A stretch of 64,000 nt of DNA, taken from contig JAGFMI010000002.1 of assembly GCA_021030905.1 (NCBI GenBank), positions 1,674,001 to 1,738,000 on the forward strand. Reading direction: 5' to 3'. The position numbers were made by a program, and so were the translations under genes. Within the stretch, counting starts at the first letter, position 1; every line of letters begins with the position of its first letter. Below, one piece after another: positions 1 through 10,717 of the stretch. This DNA comes from Pyrenula massariospora. Its lineage: Eukaryota > Ascomycota > Eurotiomycetes > Pyrenulales > Pyrenulaceae. The notes beneath the pieces are model-generated. The model was not told where the DNA came from, ran no database searches, and worked only from the letters and a program-made list of their open reading frames with translations.

Positions 1-2065
1 TATGGTAACTGAGCATCAGCCCTGACAGCAGACAGATCGTCGCGCTTACCAGCGGAGCGCCCCCAAGTCTGAAGTATGCCACAGCTGGGTCCGACTCATT
101 GAGCTATGGACAAGCTTACTGCAGTGACGGCGTCCGATATAGAGTTGTTTACCTGACGACAACACAGGGGATAAGCCATACAAAAGATCGCTGAGATGCG
201 CAAGCGGTGGGCAAGTCACCTTGACTATCCACAGAGATCGCCATGGTAGGATCCATCGTGTCCGCTGATAGACAGGATCGACACGATTCCAAGATCGAGA
301 GAACTGTCAGTTTGGCCACAATGTCCACGGAAAAGGGTGTCTTGGTTTTGTAGAGGCTGACCGAAAGGATGCAATGAATTTGGTTGACGGGCACCTTATC
401 TGAATTTCGAATTTCTTCGTCTTCGCTAGAATGGTCATTCTTAGAAAGGTCTGTGCCGTCAGGCTTTCCGAATCTTTTTCTCAGAGCCTACTGACTCAGC
501 AATCTTAAAGATATCTTGACCGAATGAATTGCCTTCTTAAGGCAAGCTCATGGATCTTGTATGTTTTCCTTTTCCATGAAGTGCTCCTTCGGGGATGACG
601 ATCGTTTTTCATATTTCAAAGTCATCACGGACACCACTGGAAAAGCACTCGCTTCTGACAAAAGACCAAGTCTACACATTTCAATCCAATCATGTTACTC
701 TTTTCGGCTTCTTCAAGAAATATAAGAGAGCATAATTAGAAATATAAATCACCAACAAAAAGTCAAAGATATGGATACGATCATGTAAGAGATTGTGAAA
801 GCAAGCAAGAATTTCAACTGCAAGCCAGACGAAAACCAGCAACTCTTTTGATGAAGATAATTGAGCGCAAGCCAGGTGCTGTGACCGTGACTGTGACCGT
901 GACCGCTATGCTTACATAACCTTGAAGTTGCGGGAGTGCAGGCGACGGGAAGTATGCGATTTTCGCTTCATAATTGTGGCCATTCTACTGACAACGAATA
1001 GTAGGCAGTGAACGTGGATGCTGCCTGGACAGCCAGCAGATCGTTGCGTACACCGCTGAGAGACACTTCATGTGCTCGTCGATTTGAGAGACTCAAACTT
1101 TGTCTTTGAGAAGAGCTGCCGAGATCGAGCTCTTTGAGCTTTCCTGGCACCTGATCCAGCTGACTAAGTTCGCAGAGCATAATGATCCACGAGGCCGTTG
1201 ATTGCTAAAGGCAGACGGTCGAAGCACGAATGCAGCGAGATCACAAAAGGTACCTCTGTCGATGTCACCGGTGACGTGCTGAGAACGGAAGCCGAAGAGG
1301 ATGATCAACGACGACGCGAGCCTTTCAGAAGCAAGAACGCTGAAGGCTTGGCAGAGGGCGGGCACGTGACAGTCGGTCATTCTCAAAAATTCCGAGGAGC
1401 GGAGCTTTCACCCAATCACAGCCACCGTTTCCCCGCGTTTATGTCAGGCGCTCCACCCATTTTTCCGAAGCACCAGCGGCCGTCTGGTCACGCGGCGGAG
1501 CTCTGCGGAGTGAAGCCTCCCGTGTCCGTTTGGGTTTAGCTCGATCTACCTCTGATCATGATAGCTCGATTCTGCAGGCCACTTGGTCTCGAAGCTTTCA
1601 ATTGAGTCTCCTCCTTCCCGTCGCGGGCGGCCGATGCTCATAGCAGGCACTGAGAGACGAATGGCACTCACGTGTTTGATGCTCGTGGAGCCTGGCAGGT
1701 AAGACACGGTCTGAGCTTCTTGCATCTGGCTCCCTACAACAGGCACGGCATAGTTTCTCCTGCCCGGCACATCTGCGGACCATCTAAACGTCCTACAATC
1801 GATGCTCATTGCGGATGGTCCGATCTTCCTCTGACCCGTGATTGGCGGCTCAAAGAGAACACTGTGTAGGTACCCGGATTGAGCGGCCAGCATCAGTCCC
1901 TGCAGCTCGAAAATTGGAGCTTCTGAAATAAACAAGCAAATCGGGGATCACGCGTCTCTCGCACCGTGGGCAATTGTTGACATAGAGCAGATATTTCTCT
2001 CAAAGGTAGATAAGCTGCATGCTCGTCCTTTTCCCGTTCGTTCTCCTTGTAAACTTGCGGACAAC
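1..2065. other. Non-coding stretch upstream of the beta-mannosidase gene
   Basis: No open frame here reads like a protein; the longest (about 113 aa at 1198-1539 and 129 aa at 1546-1935, minus) start at non-ATG codons and show no motif. A CCAAT box lies near 1412-1416 and a GC-rich patch with a CCCCGC element near 1430. These could serve the mannosidase promoter, although they lie about 630 bp from its start. Confidence 0.5.
881..904. repeat. Four-unit hexamer tandem repeat
   Basis: Four consecutive hexamers read GTGACC, GTGACT, GTGACC, GTGACC. It is short and may have no function; no gene overlaps it. Confidence 0.8.
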
Positions 2066-4741
2066 ATGCCTGCGAATTTTTTTTCTCAGGCTTTGACCAG
2101 TGGCTGGTCTTTTAGAGCCAGTGACGAGAATCATGAGAACAGCTGGCTTCCAGTAGCCAGAGTACCGTCCACAGTTCATCAAGATCTGCTAGACAACAAG
2201 AAGTAAGTAGTTGCCTAGTCCACAATCATTGAAAGCTACAGATGAAATGGTATCCAAGAGACTGATGATGTACGTCAGACTAGAAGACCCTTTTATCGGT
2301 TTCAATGAGATAAAGGCGGAATGGGTGGCCTCGAAGTCCTGGTTGTATCGACGAAAACTGCAACGACCTGCCGAATGCGGAGGAAAAGCGAAACTTGTCC
2401 TGGCTTTTGACGGTTTGGACACGTTTGCAGATGTCCGGCTCGATGGCCAGACGGTGCTTAAAAGCGACAACATGTTCCAATCACAACGCGTTGACGTGAC
2501 GGATAAGCTGTCAGACAGCTCGGAGCATGACCTCGAAATCGAATTTGATTCTGCCTTGATCAGGGCTCGTGAAATCAAGGAGCAATACCCAGACCATAAA
2601 TGGAGATTATTCAACGGTGAGCCTGCTCGCCTCGCCGTCCGCAAAGCACAATATCACTGGGGCTGGGATTGGGGTCCAATTCTCATGTGCGCTGGCATCT
2701 GGAGAGAGGCAAGACTGGAGGTCTATGAAACCCGCATTTCCGATGCTTGGTCAGATATGGATATTGCACCAGATTACAAATCTGTAAAGCTTCTGACACA
2801 CGCTGAGGTAGAGGGTACCAAGGCTGAAGTGACCAGCACTACATTCAGTCTCAGCCTTGGTGGTAAAGAGCTTATATCGGCTTCTGCCGCTGTTAGTAAT
2901 GAAGGAAGAGTCTCCGCTGAACTTAAATTCGATAATCCTTCGTTGTGGTTTCCGGCTGGCTACGGTTCGCAAACCCTCTACGAGCTCACCACCCAAATAT
3001 ATGCTGGTGATGTAGAGCTAGACAAGGTTTCAAAGATGATCGGGATTCGCAAAGTTGAGCTCATCCAGGAACCCGACTCCCATGGAAAGTCCTTCTACTT
3101 TAGGATCAACAGTGTCGATATCTATTGTGGAGGCTCTTGCTGGATTCCGACGGATAGTATTCTCACGAACGTTACTAGTGAGAAATACCGTGCTTGGATC
3201 GAACTGATGGTTCCAGCAAACCAGAAAATGATCCGGTAAGCCTATGCAAGTACGCTCCCAAGGGGAAACTAACTTTCAAACCCAGAGTTTGGGGCGGCGG
3301 TATCTACGAGGACCACGCTTTCTATGATGCTTGCGACGCGCTTGGGATATTAGTCTGGCAAGATTTTATGTTTGGTTGTGGCAATTACCCTTGCTTCTCC
3401 TCGATTCTCAACTCCATCAAGCTCGAGGTCGACGCCCAGCTGCGGCGTCTTCGACATCACCCGTGCTTTGCGATTTTTGCAGGCAACAATGAAGACTATC
3501 AAGTACAAGAGCAGGCTGGGCTTACCTACAATTATGACGACAAAGACCCTTCGTCCTGGCTCAAGACGGACTTCCCTGCTCGCTATATCTACGAAAAGCT
3601 TCTTCCAGACTCCATGGCAGCTCTTCTCCCATCCGTGCCGTACCATCCCGGCTCACCTTGGGGAGATGGCAAAATTTCCAGCGACCCAACAGTTGGCGAT
3701 ATGCATCAATGGAATGTCTGGCACGGTACGCAAGAGAAGTACCAAATCTTCGACTCCCTCGGTGGACGCTTCAACTCTGAATTCGGCATGGAAGCTTTCC
3801 CGCATTTTGCTACAATCGAGTCCTTCGTTGAAGATAAGAAAGACCTCTACCCGCAATCTCATGTCCTTGATTTCCACAACAAAGCCGACGGCCACGAAAG
3901 GCGCATCGCTACCTACCTTGTCGAAAATGTCCGCACCAACCCTGACCTCCGCTCTTATATCCACCTCACACAGCTAATCCAATGCGAAGCGCTCATGTTT
4001 GGCTATCGCGGTTGGCGAAAACAATGGGGCCAGGGTCGACATTGTGGCGGCGCTCTCGTCTGGCAGCTCAACGACTGCTGGCCGGTCACTTCCTGGTCCA
4101 TAGTGGATTACTATCTGCGTCGGAAGCCGGCATACTACGCGATGGCACGCACTCTCGCTCCACTTGCCGTTGGCGTTCGCCGAGAACATCACGACTGGAG
4201 CGTCACGCATGCACGCGCACCAAAAAGTCAAAAATACGAGTTGTGGGCTGTCAGCTCGCACTTGGAAAAGATTGAAGTTGATGTCGAGCTGCGTTTCATC
4301 AGCGTCGAGTCGGGAAAGGATATTAAAGATCCCATCCGCCACGAAAAGCTCTCTCTGGACCCCAATGGCACGACCGACATCGCAAGCGGGAGTATCAATA
4401 ACTTGACCGAAGAACCACACGTGCTTGCCGCGAGGATGTGGCTCTCATCGTCAGGCTCAGACTCGACCAAGGTCGTTGCCCGAGACATGGACTGGCCCCA
4501 ACCACTCAAGTATCTCCCTTTCCCGGCGCGGGGTCTCAAAATCGAAGTCAAGGGCGACAAGTTGCACGTCAATGTTGACCGGCCGGTGAAGTGTTTGGTA
4601 TTTGAAGAGAGACAAGGATGTCACCTGACGGACAGCGCGATCGATGTTGCACCGGGCGATGAGCAAGTGGTGGGTGTAAGAGGACTAAAGAGTGGAGACC
4701 AGCCGCTGAGCTGGATGTATCTGGGCATCGGAGAGCAATGA
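2066..4741 (+). CDS. mndB: Beta-mannosidase B, glycoside hydrolase family 2 (3 exons, 849 aa)
   Basis: Hydrolyses terminal beta-1,4-mannosides from the non-reducing ends of manno-oligosaccharides. Exons are 2066-2202, 2279-3235 and 3286-4741. Splicing gives an uninterrupted frame and restores the family N-terminus (SGWSF ... WLP ... VPSTVHQDLLDNK), which is absent from the longest open frames. The HWGWDWGP motif lies near residue 200, and the stretch VELIQEPDSHGKSFYF and GGSCWIPTDS precede the catalytic barrel. The likely acid/base Glu is in GNNED and the likely nucleophile in FNSEFGMEAFP. No signal peptide is visible, which fits the intracellular B type rather than the secreted A type. Length matches the roughly 845-aa B-type enzymes. 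The second splice falls inside RVWGGGIYE, a conserved segment, which fixes the junction. Promoter elements are unclear. Confidence 0.93.
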
Positions 4742-6256
4742 TGCAGCACTGACATTTTGGCCCGCGGGTTGATACAGGAACAAAAGACGAAGACGCAGAT
4801 GATGATTATATGCAAGGCAGACCCGGCGTTCATCTCGGCGACTGGAGTCGGATCCATGTACACACTAAGAGGGTCTGGTACTCAGTAAAAAGCATTTCAC
4901 ATAGTAAACAGATCCGATTGAATATGCAGAATCCAATTGGCATATAGCATGCTTGCAACCAACTCTCTTCCAACCATGTTTTGCAAAACCGTAGAGGCAT
5001 CAAACCCTCAGAAGAAGCCTGGTTTCAGGTCGTTACACAAAGCCTTGACAACACTGTACAACTTGGGGTCGTAGGTGCAAATCTCCTCTATCATTTCCTC
5101 GGGAAGAGGTGTGGTGGCTGCCTGCCAATTGTTGGTTCCCTTCCGAGACAGCCGCCCTTTGTGTTTCCGAGCTGGAGACATCGCTCTGAGGACAGCCTGC
5201 TGTAGGAGATCCAGCTCATCAACTTGGGCATATGCTATATAGCTCATTAAACATTAATGTCCCGAAGATGGGTCTCACGGGAAGTACTTCATCGAGATGG
5301 GCTTTTGTATACGCGTCGCCAGCAATTTGCGGGTGATCTGTTGTTATCACTCGGAGATTTTCAGGAGTCCAGATCCATGGCTGCGGCTGCGCGGCTGCTC
5401 GCCTCGGAGTCCCCAAAGGAGTTTAAGCCCAGGTCTCCCGCCTTTCGCTAGCCTTCGCTCGAGTTTCAAGATTATCAACAAGGACCATCTCATATTGCTT
5501 AACGCCTTGCCATTAAACCGACCGCTTTTTCAAGTAAATGATCAGTCCCATCCGCAGATCGCCGCGCAAACCATCGTTGATGAAACTGGGATTGTCATTG
5601 GCCCCCAAAGGCCCTCATTCTAGCCAGAGTTTACGATAGGTTGTCCCACCACATGGCACAGTACTTCGGCATTGCCGTTTTCGAGATGCACCGTATTCGA
5701 CGTCCAACAATGCCAACAGTGCGAACACGTCCTGGACGGCTCTGTTCAAACAGAACATTGAAACGAGCAAGATCAGAAGAGGTTCTCCGGGGCTCGCGGG
5801 CTCCCACTTTGTGAAACATGAGCAAGAATTCATGGGTCATGATTCCTCAAAGCTCGTCAATTAGTCGCATTGGAAATAGACCCGGAGTTCCTCCAGATTA
5901 AGGTCCGGAGTAGCTATTGGACCAAAGGCTTGAGACTCCCGTGACCAACACAGAAAACTTCTCATCAAGTATATGACCATAGATTGGCTCATATGTTTAC
6001 GGTGGATCAAGCGAGGCAAGGCCATTAAGCCACTTGACCAGGTAGTCCGTTCTTGTTTCAACGCGTTTCATTTCGAACCATGGAGGCGTTTATAAGACGC
6101 CTGGTACTTCCAACAAACTTCAGGGTTTTGTCTGCAGGCTCTTTCCGTTCTTTACACTAGAATCGTCGCTCCTTCACAGACCTCACACGTTCTTTTTCTT
6201 ACTACCCCTGTTCTTTTCATCATCTCCCTCTTTGTTGCGGGCAACCTGTTGTGAAC
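4742..6256. other. Intergenic interval with a decayed minus-strand gene
   Basis: The first 250 bases are the mannosidase 3' region. The middle holds the decayed reading frames described separately. The last 150 bases (6110-6256) are pyrimidine-rich and form the probable leader of the secreted CAP gene. Confidence 0.5.
5008..6061 (-). pseudogene. Decayed protein-coding gene, family unknown
   Basis: Several minus-strand frames read like protein but do not connect. At 5840-5631 there is a stretch ending CAMWWDNLS. At 5416-5219 a stretch contains PENLRVITTDHPQIAGDAY and stops. A third frame at 5247-5008 overlaps it by a few codons and contains LPEEMIEEICTYDP. At least two frame changes and several stops separate them, and no good splice sites join them. 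A segment near 5600-5540 weakly recalls the phosphotransferase (APH) loop, but this is too weak to name the family. It could also be chance coding-like sequence. Confidence 0.25.
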
Positions 6257-6904
6257 ATGCGTTCCTCGCTTCTCCTTACACTTCTTGGCCTCTTGGCCTT
6301 CTCCAGCTCCCTGCCCATTGAGGACGATGAGTGTGGCGCTCCCGACCCATCCTCAACGTCAGAAATTTTGTCCACCCCATCAGCTATAGTCTCGTCTACG
6401 TCATCTGCAGCTCAGGTTTCAGCCACTACATCTTCAACGCCATCCTCCACTCCGACCTCCGGCTCAGACGCCCCCGACGCCGACACTCAAGCGGCAATCG
6501 ACGCCAACAACAAAGTTAGAGCCCAGCATGGCCTTCAACCTCTCACCTTCAACGCAACCTTAGCCCAATTTGCGGCTACATGGGCTCAACATGACGCCTC
6601 TATCGACCAATTGGTCCATGACCAACCTCCAGACAACCCAGACATGGGCGAAAATCTCTACCAGACTGGCGGCGGCCCAGGGACCTTTTTGGACGCAACG
6701 AACGCGTGGCTTTCCGAGGCACCGAATTACACAGGGCAGACAATCCCTAACGGAGACTTTGGGTCCTATGGACATTATACGCAGTGCCTCTGGAGCACCA
6801 CACTGACCGTCGGATTTGGAAAAGCGACAAGTGCTACCGGGAAAACATACATCGCTGGAAGATATTTTCCGGCGGGGAATGTAATTGGGCAGACTCCTTA
6901 CTGA
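6257..6904 (+). CDS. Secreted CAP/SCP (PR-1-like) protein, 215 aa
   Basis: A single-exon gene. The ATG at 6257 is preferred over an in-frame GTG six bases upstream. Residues 1-18 form a signal peptide (hydrophobic core LLLTLLGLLAF). A Ser/Thr-rich linker, probably O-glycosylated, runs to about residue 72. The CAP domain follows to the end: NNKVRAQHGLQPL at its start, GENLY in the middle, and the CAP signature HYTQCLW near residue 175. Fungal PR-1-like proteins are extracellular and bind sterols or lipids. A role in wall, export or host interaction is inferred from the family only. It is transcribed in the same direction as the oxygenase gene 390 bp downstream. Confidence 0.88.
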   Translation: MRSSLLLTLLGLLAFSSSLPIEDDECGAPDPSSTSEILSTPSAIVSSTSSAAQVSATTSSTPSSTPTSGSDAPDADTQAAIDANNKVRAQHGLQPLTFNATLAQFAATWAQHDASIDQLVHDQPPDNPDMGENLYQTGGGPGTFLDATNAWLSEAPNYTGQTIPNGDFGSYGHYTQCLWSTTLTVGFGKATSATGKTYIAGRYFPAGNVIGQTPY

Positions 6905-7296
6905 GGCATAGTGCATTGGTTAGGGAGGGGGGAATTTCTTTTCAATTTTAGGTCCTAGCTGGGCTCAACTTATTAGCAAGACTGGGGCATTGAGATATCA
7001 ATAAAATATGTCTTCATGTACATACTTACCATTTTGAGGTGTTTGATCGGGGACTCAAGACGGCTCGGGTGCGGGAACCTCAGCGCCGAGACCTCATTAG
7101 GCCCCCTACAGGAAGGCATCTGACATCTTTCAGCCTCATGATGATCTAAAGTGAGATGCCGCGTACACATAACTTGGACGGTCGTAGAAATTCTTTACAT
7201 CAAACCGACTTTGATATCAATCTTCAATGCCAAGCCTATCTTAAGCTTACGGAAAACCGGACCATTTCCCATCACTCTCATCTTAATTAAAATAAA
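6905..7296. other. Intergenic spacer, CAP gene to oxygenase gene
   Basis: Contains the 3' region of the CAP gene and the start of the oxygenase leader. I see no recognisable site beyond AT-rich stretches near 7000 and 7290. Confidence 0.5.
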
Positions 7297-8656
7297 ATGG
7301 ACGAACCCGACATCAACTACTTCTCATCCCCCGGTCCTCTCCCCCCAATACCAAAAACCGATCACGATGACATCGAATTTGAGCCGCCGCCGGGGCCCCC
7401 GCCGCTGCTGACCGCGGAAGAAATCGTGCAGCTCGCCACGCAGGGCCATCTGCCGCAGCAGCTACCGCCGGATCTAGAAGAGGCGTATGCGGAGATCTCG
7501 AGGGTTGCGGCGGAGGAGTTCTTTCCGAGGGATGTGGAGGAGAAGAGGGCGATGTATCCGACGAGGAAGGGGGATGAGGTGGGGTATGTGAATATTGAGG
7601 GGGAGAAGGAGTGAGTTTTTTCCTCTTTGTGTTGAAGTTGCGAAGTTTTGTATGTTATAGTTATAATGTAATTCTTTGGTTATCTCCGCATCCTTGCCTC
7701 TACTCCAAGAAACAAGAGTTATCCCGCATACCACCAAATAACATCCCTTCCCTGTCCCGCCAAGCCCTCCACCCCCCCTCCCAACCAAGATACTCACCCC
7801 CACTAACCACCCCACCCCCTAATCTAGATTCCTAACCCTCCGCCACCTCCACCCCACATCCCCCGCCTCCCCCCTCCACCCCCTCCTAACCCCCCTCTAC
7901 ACCCGCACCCTCCACCACCTCTCCCGCATCCTCACCTCCCTCTCCCTCGCCCTCTCCCTCCCCCCCACCACCTTCACTCCCCTCCTCCCCCCTCCCCCCT
8001 TTCCCCCCCCTACCTCCTTCACCCCTACCCTCCCCACCTTCCTCCGCCTCTTCCACTACCGCCCCCACAAGGGCCACTCCGAACAACACCGCGACTTGGG
8101 TTTGTTAACGTTATGTTGGAATGATGGGGGTCCTGGGCTGGAGGTGCTGGGGTACGGCGAGGACGGGGGCGTGGAGGGGAACTGGCGGTGGGAGTGGCAG
8201 CGGGCACGGGGGTGCACGGTGTTGGTGGGGAGTGCGTTGAGGGGGGTTGTTGGGGGAGCGGTGAGGGAGGGGGTGCATCGGGTTGTTGCTGGGGAGGGGG
8301 AGAGACACAGTGTATGTTTCTACCTTTCTTTCTCTCTTTCTCTTCTGTAGTGTCGTTTCCGTGTTAATGTTTCGTTATACGGGTTATGTATGCTGACAGA
8401 GCGGGTAATTGGCTAGGTGATTTTTGCGCTGCGGCCGAATCTAGACTGGAGGGGGAATCTGGCGGAGTTTGGGGGGCCGGATAGGGAGGTGGGGATGGGG
8501 GAGCTGTGGGAGGAGATCAAAGGGGGCAGGGTGAATGTGAATGCACCGCCGGAGGTGAGGGAGAGGCAGAGGAGGGAGCGGGAGGAGAAAGCCAAGGGGA
8601 AGGGGAAGGGGAAGGAGGTTGCCAGGGAGGGGGATGAGGATTTGTGGGTGCTGTGA
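7297..8656 (+). CDS. 2-oxoglutarate/Fe(II)-dependent oxygenase family protein (3 exons, 345 aa)
   Basis: Exons 7297-7610, 7828-8311 and 8417-8656. The first intron has a GTGAGT donor and an ACTAAC branch point before CTAG; the second has a GTATGT donor. Spliced, the protein carries the jelly-roll iron site: His192 and Asp194 in EQHRDLGLLTLCW, a distal His255 in EGVHRVVAG, and the 2-oxoglutarate-binding Arg264/Ser266 pair in ERHSVIFALRPN. The N-terminal 105 residues resemble the DIOX_N part of isopenicillin-N-synthase-like enzymes. The substrate is unknown. The C-terminus is a Lys/Arg/Glu-rich tail. The middle exon has an extreme base skew: almost no G from 7830 to 8040, then almost no C from 8110 to 8300. 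No neighbouring biosynthetic genes suggest a pathway. Confidence 0.8.
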
Positions 8657-8864
8657 CCTGTGCTGAAGCGGAAAGGGATAACATAGAAGGAAAGAATGCT
8701 CGATTCTTAAAATAGAGGATTCAGCTTCATGTATTTTGAATGTGATCGTGACTAAGTTCATCTTTAGTAGTTATGTATTGAGAGCGACTTTGTCAAGCTA
8801 TGTACAGAGAAATCCAACACCCCTCCCTGGGTCTAGATGTTCAATCTACTTCCCCTGAACAAAT

Positions 8865-9624
8865 CTAAGCACACGTAGCGACCGCTCCACCAGGAGCCTT
8901 GTACGTCGTCGGATCAAACCCGTAGTAGAAATTCGGAATATATATGTCCGCATCATTCGCATTATAAGCGCCGGGCAGGCTGATCGTCGGAGAACAAGTT
9001 CCCCCGGGGCCCGTGATGCGGAGCTGGATACAACCAATGTACTAAAGCCATGTCAGAAAATATTCGTGAGAAACGAATGAATAAATGGATGAAAGATAGA
9101 ACGAAGAGTCTTACAAACTGCGCGCCCCCAACCGTCGTGCTCCCATGCAGCGCCAGCATCTCCGACCTCAGCAGATAGTCCCCGCTCTTCAACTTCGCCG
9201 GCAGCGTAAAATTATACGTCATGCCCGCAGCCTCCATGTACTCGTTCGCCCACTGCCCGTTGACGTAGTCGCGCTCGTTGATCTTGGCCCACCCGGCCCC
9301 GATGCCCGTCGCCTGGCTCGCGTCGCTCACCGGCCCGTACAGCATGTGCGTGATCGGGCCCGGGTGGGTCGAGCTGTCCCACTGCACCTCGATGGTGTCG
9401 CCGGCTTTGGCGGCGTAGGTGGTCACGCCCGAGGGGACCTTGTTGCCGTTGACGTTGCAGGTGATGTCGTTGGAGGTGACGTCCGTGACGGGGTTGTTGG
9501 AGGGGGGCATGCGGATGGCGACTTGGTAGCCGGGGGATTTGCCGTTGACCCAGAATTGGTGGAGGTTTTGGTGGGCGGTGGTGAGGGTGAGGAGGGAAAG
9601 GGAAAGAGTGAGGAACGGAAGCAT
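8865..9624 (-). CDS. AA9 lytic polysaccharide monooxygenase (2 exons, 228 aa)
   Basis: A copper enzyme that oxidatively cleaves cellulose or related beta-glucans outside the cell. Exon 1 is 9624-9115 and exon 2 is 9041-8865, with a 73-bp intron (GTAAG donor, TTTAG acceptor). A 17-residue signal peptide precedes His18, the mature N-terminal copper-brace histidine (TTA/HQNLHQF). The second copper histidine is His87 in THPGPITH. The axial tyrosine is Tyr171 in GAQFYIGC and is the first codon of exon 2, so splicing is needed to complete the active site. A typical AA9 tail follows (SLPGAYNAND). No CBM1 is attached. The start at 9624 is the ATG in front of the signal peptide; the open frame extends further upstream without an ATG. 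It is a plausible partner of the beta-mannosidase in plant-wall degradation. Confidence 0.88.
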
Positions 9625-10717
9625 GACTGATAGACAGGGGTGGAACAGAGGGTAGAGCGCGTCAGTGAATGGAAAGGGTGGCTGATTAGCGAGGAGATTC
9701 AAAGCAGACCAGCAGAAAGGAAACGAAGGCTCTCTGGAAGAATACGCAAAAAAAACTTGGCTTTCTGGCTGAAAAGAAGAGGTAATAGCCTACCTTATAA
9801 GCCACCTAGACTTGTTATATAAAGGAAGTCCTGGCCTTGCACTTCGACACTGAAGACCGTGGGTGGCATCGTGTGCTTTCTACATAGTAACAAAGTAATC
9901 TGAGTATATTCCGGTCTATCGACAACTCGATCGCCTAGTCATGGAAACGGAAACGTCGACTTTTTGGGCGGGAGTAGACTCCGAGGTCGACGAATGAAAG
10001 ATTGAAACGAAGCAATAAACGTCGAACAGCGCCAAGGTTAGGGCATAATGCGCAGGAAATTTTTCCGTCTGGGACTCGACAGCGGTATTTGTCCACCACA
10101 AGTTCCGGTCCCATCATTTGTATGCTCCGGAGGTTAAGCTTTCTATTCCGAAGGCCCCGTCATCCAACTTGTCTTGTAGGAAAAGGCGGTTCATTTCAAG
10201 GCACGTTGGTAAGAAGATTATGCGAGTATCTGCCGAGGGGGTCAAGCCGGCCTTTCGCGCTATACTAAAATAAGATACTCGCTTTCTGAGGTTTTACATA
10301 TCGTAATGAAGAATAATCACAGCCTTCTATCGAATGCGACAAATATAGCGTCGGCTGCGTGGCTAATCACGCAATACTATGACAGTCTTTGCACGTTCGT
10401 CTTAGCCTGAAGGATGGACTTAAGCTTACGAATCATAAAAGGAGCTTTTGAAACAAAGAATAAGCATCGAAGGTCTACAGACAGTGGAAAGGGAATCATA
10501 TATGCCTCTGACAATGCATTGAAGCTAGCTAGCTGACCCAGCTACGATGAATGCAGTTCAAGGAACAGCTTGGATGCAGATACAATAAGAATAGACGAAA
10601 AGTGACTCCTGTGCGACACTGAAATGGTACACCGGTTCCTTTTCTCAAGTATGCAGATGCGTGAGAAAGCCACTGCTATCGACGAGCAATGCTGTAGAAA
10701 TATGTGGTACTTGCTGC
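9625..10717. other. Intergenic, no gene seen
   Basis: Lies between the 5' end of the AA9 gene and the 3' end of NST1. Several frames of 60-88 codons exist but none reads like protein. A short palindromic run of GCTAGCTAGC occurs near 10527. I see no promoter element that stands out. Confidence 0.5.

Noticed and set aside
9145-9630. 161-codon + strand open frame
   Set aside because: It is the complement of the AA9 exon 1, caused by its high GC and skewed third positions.
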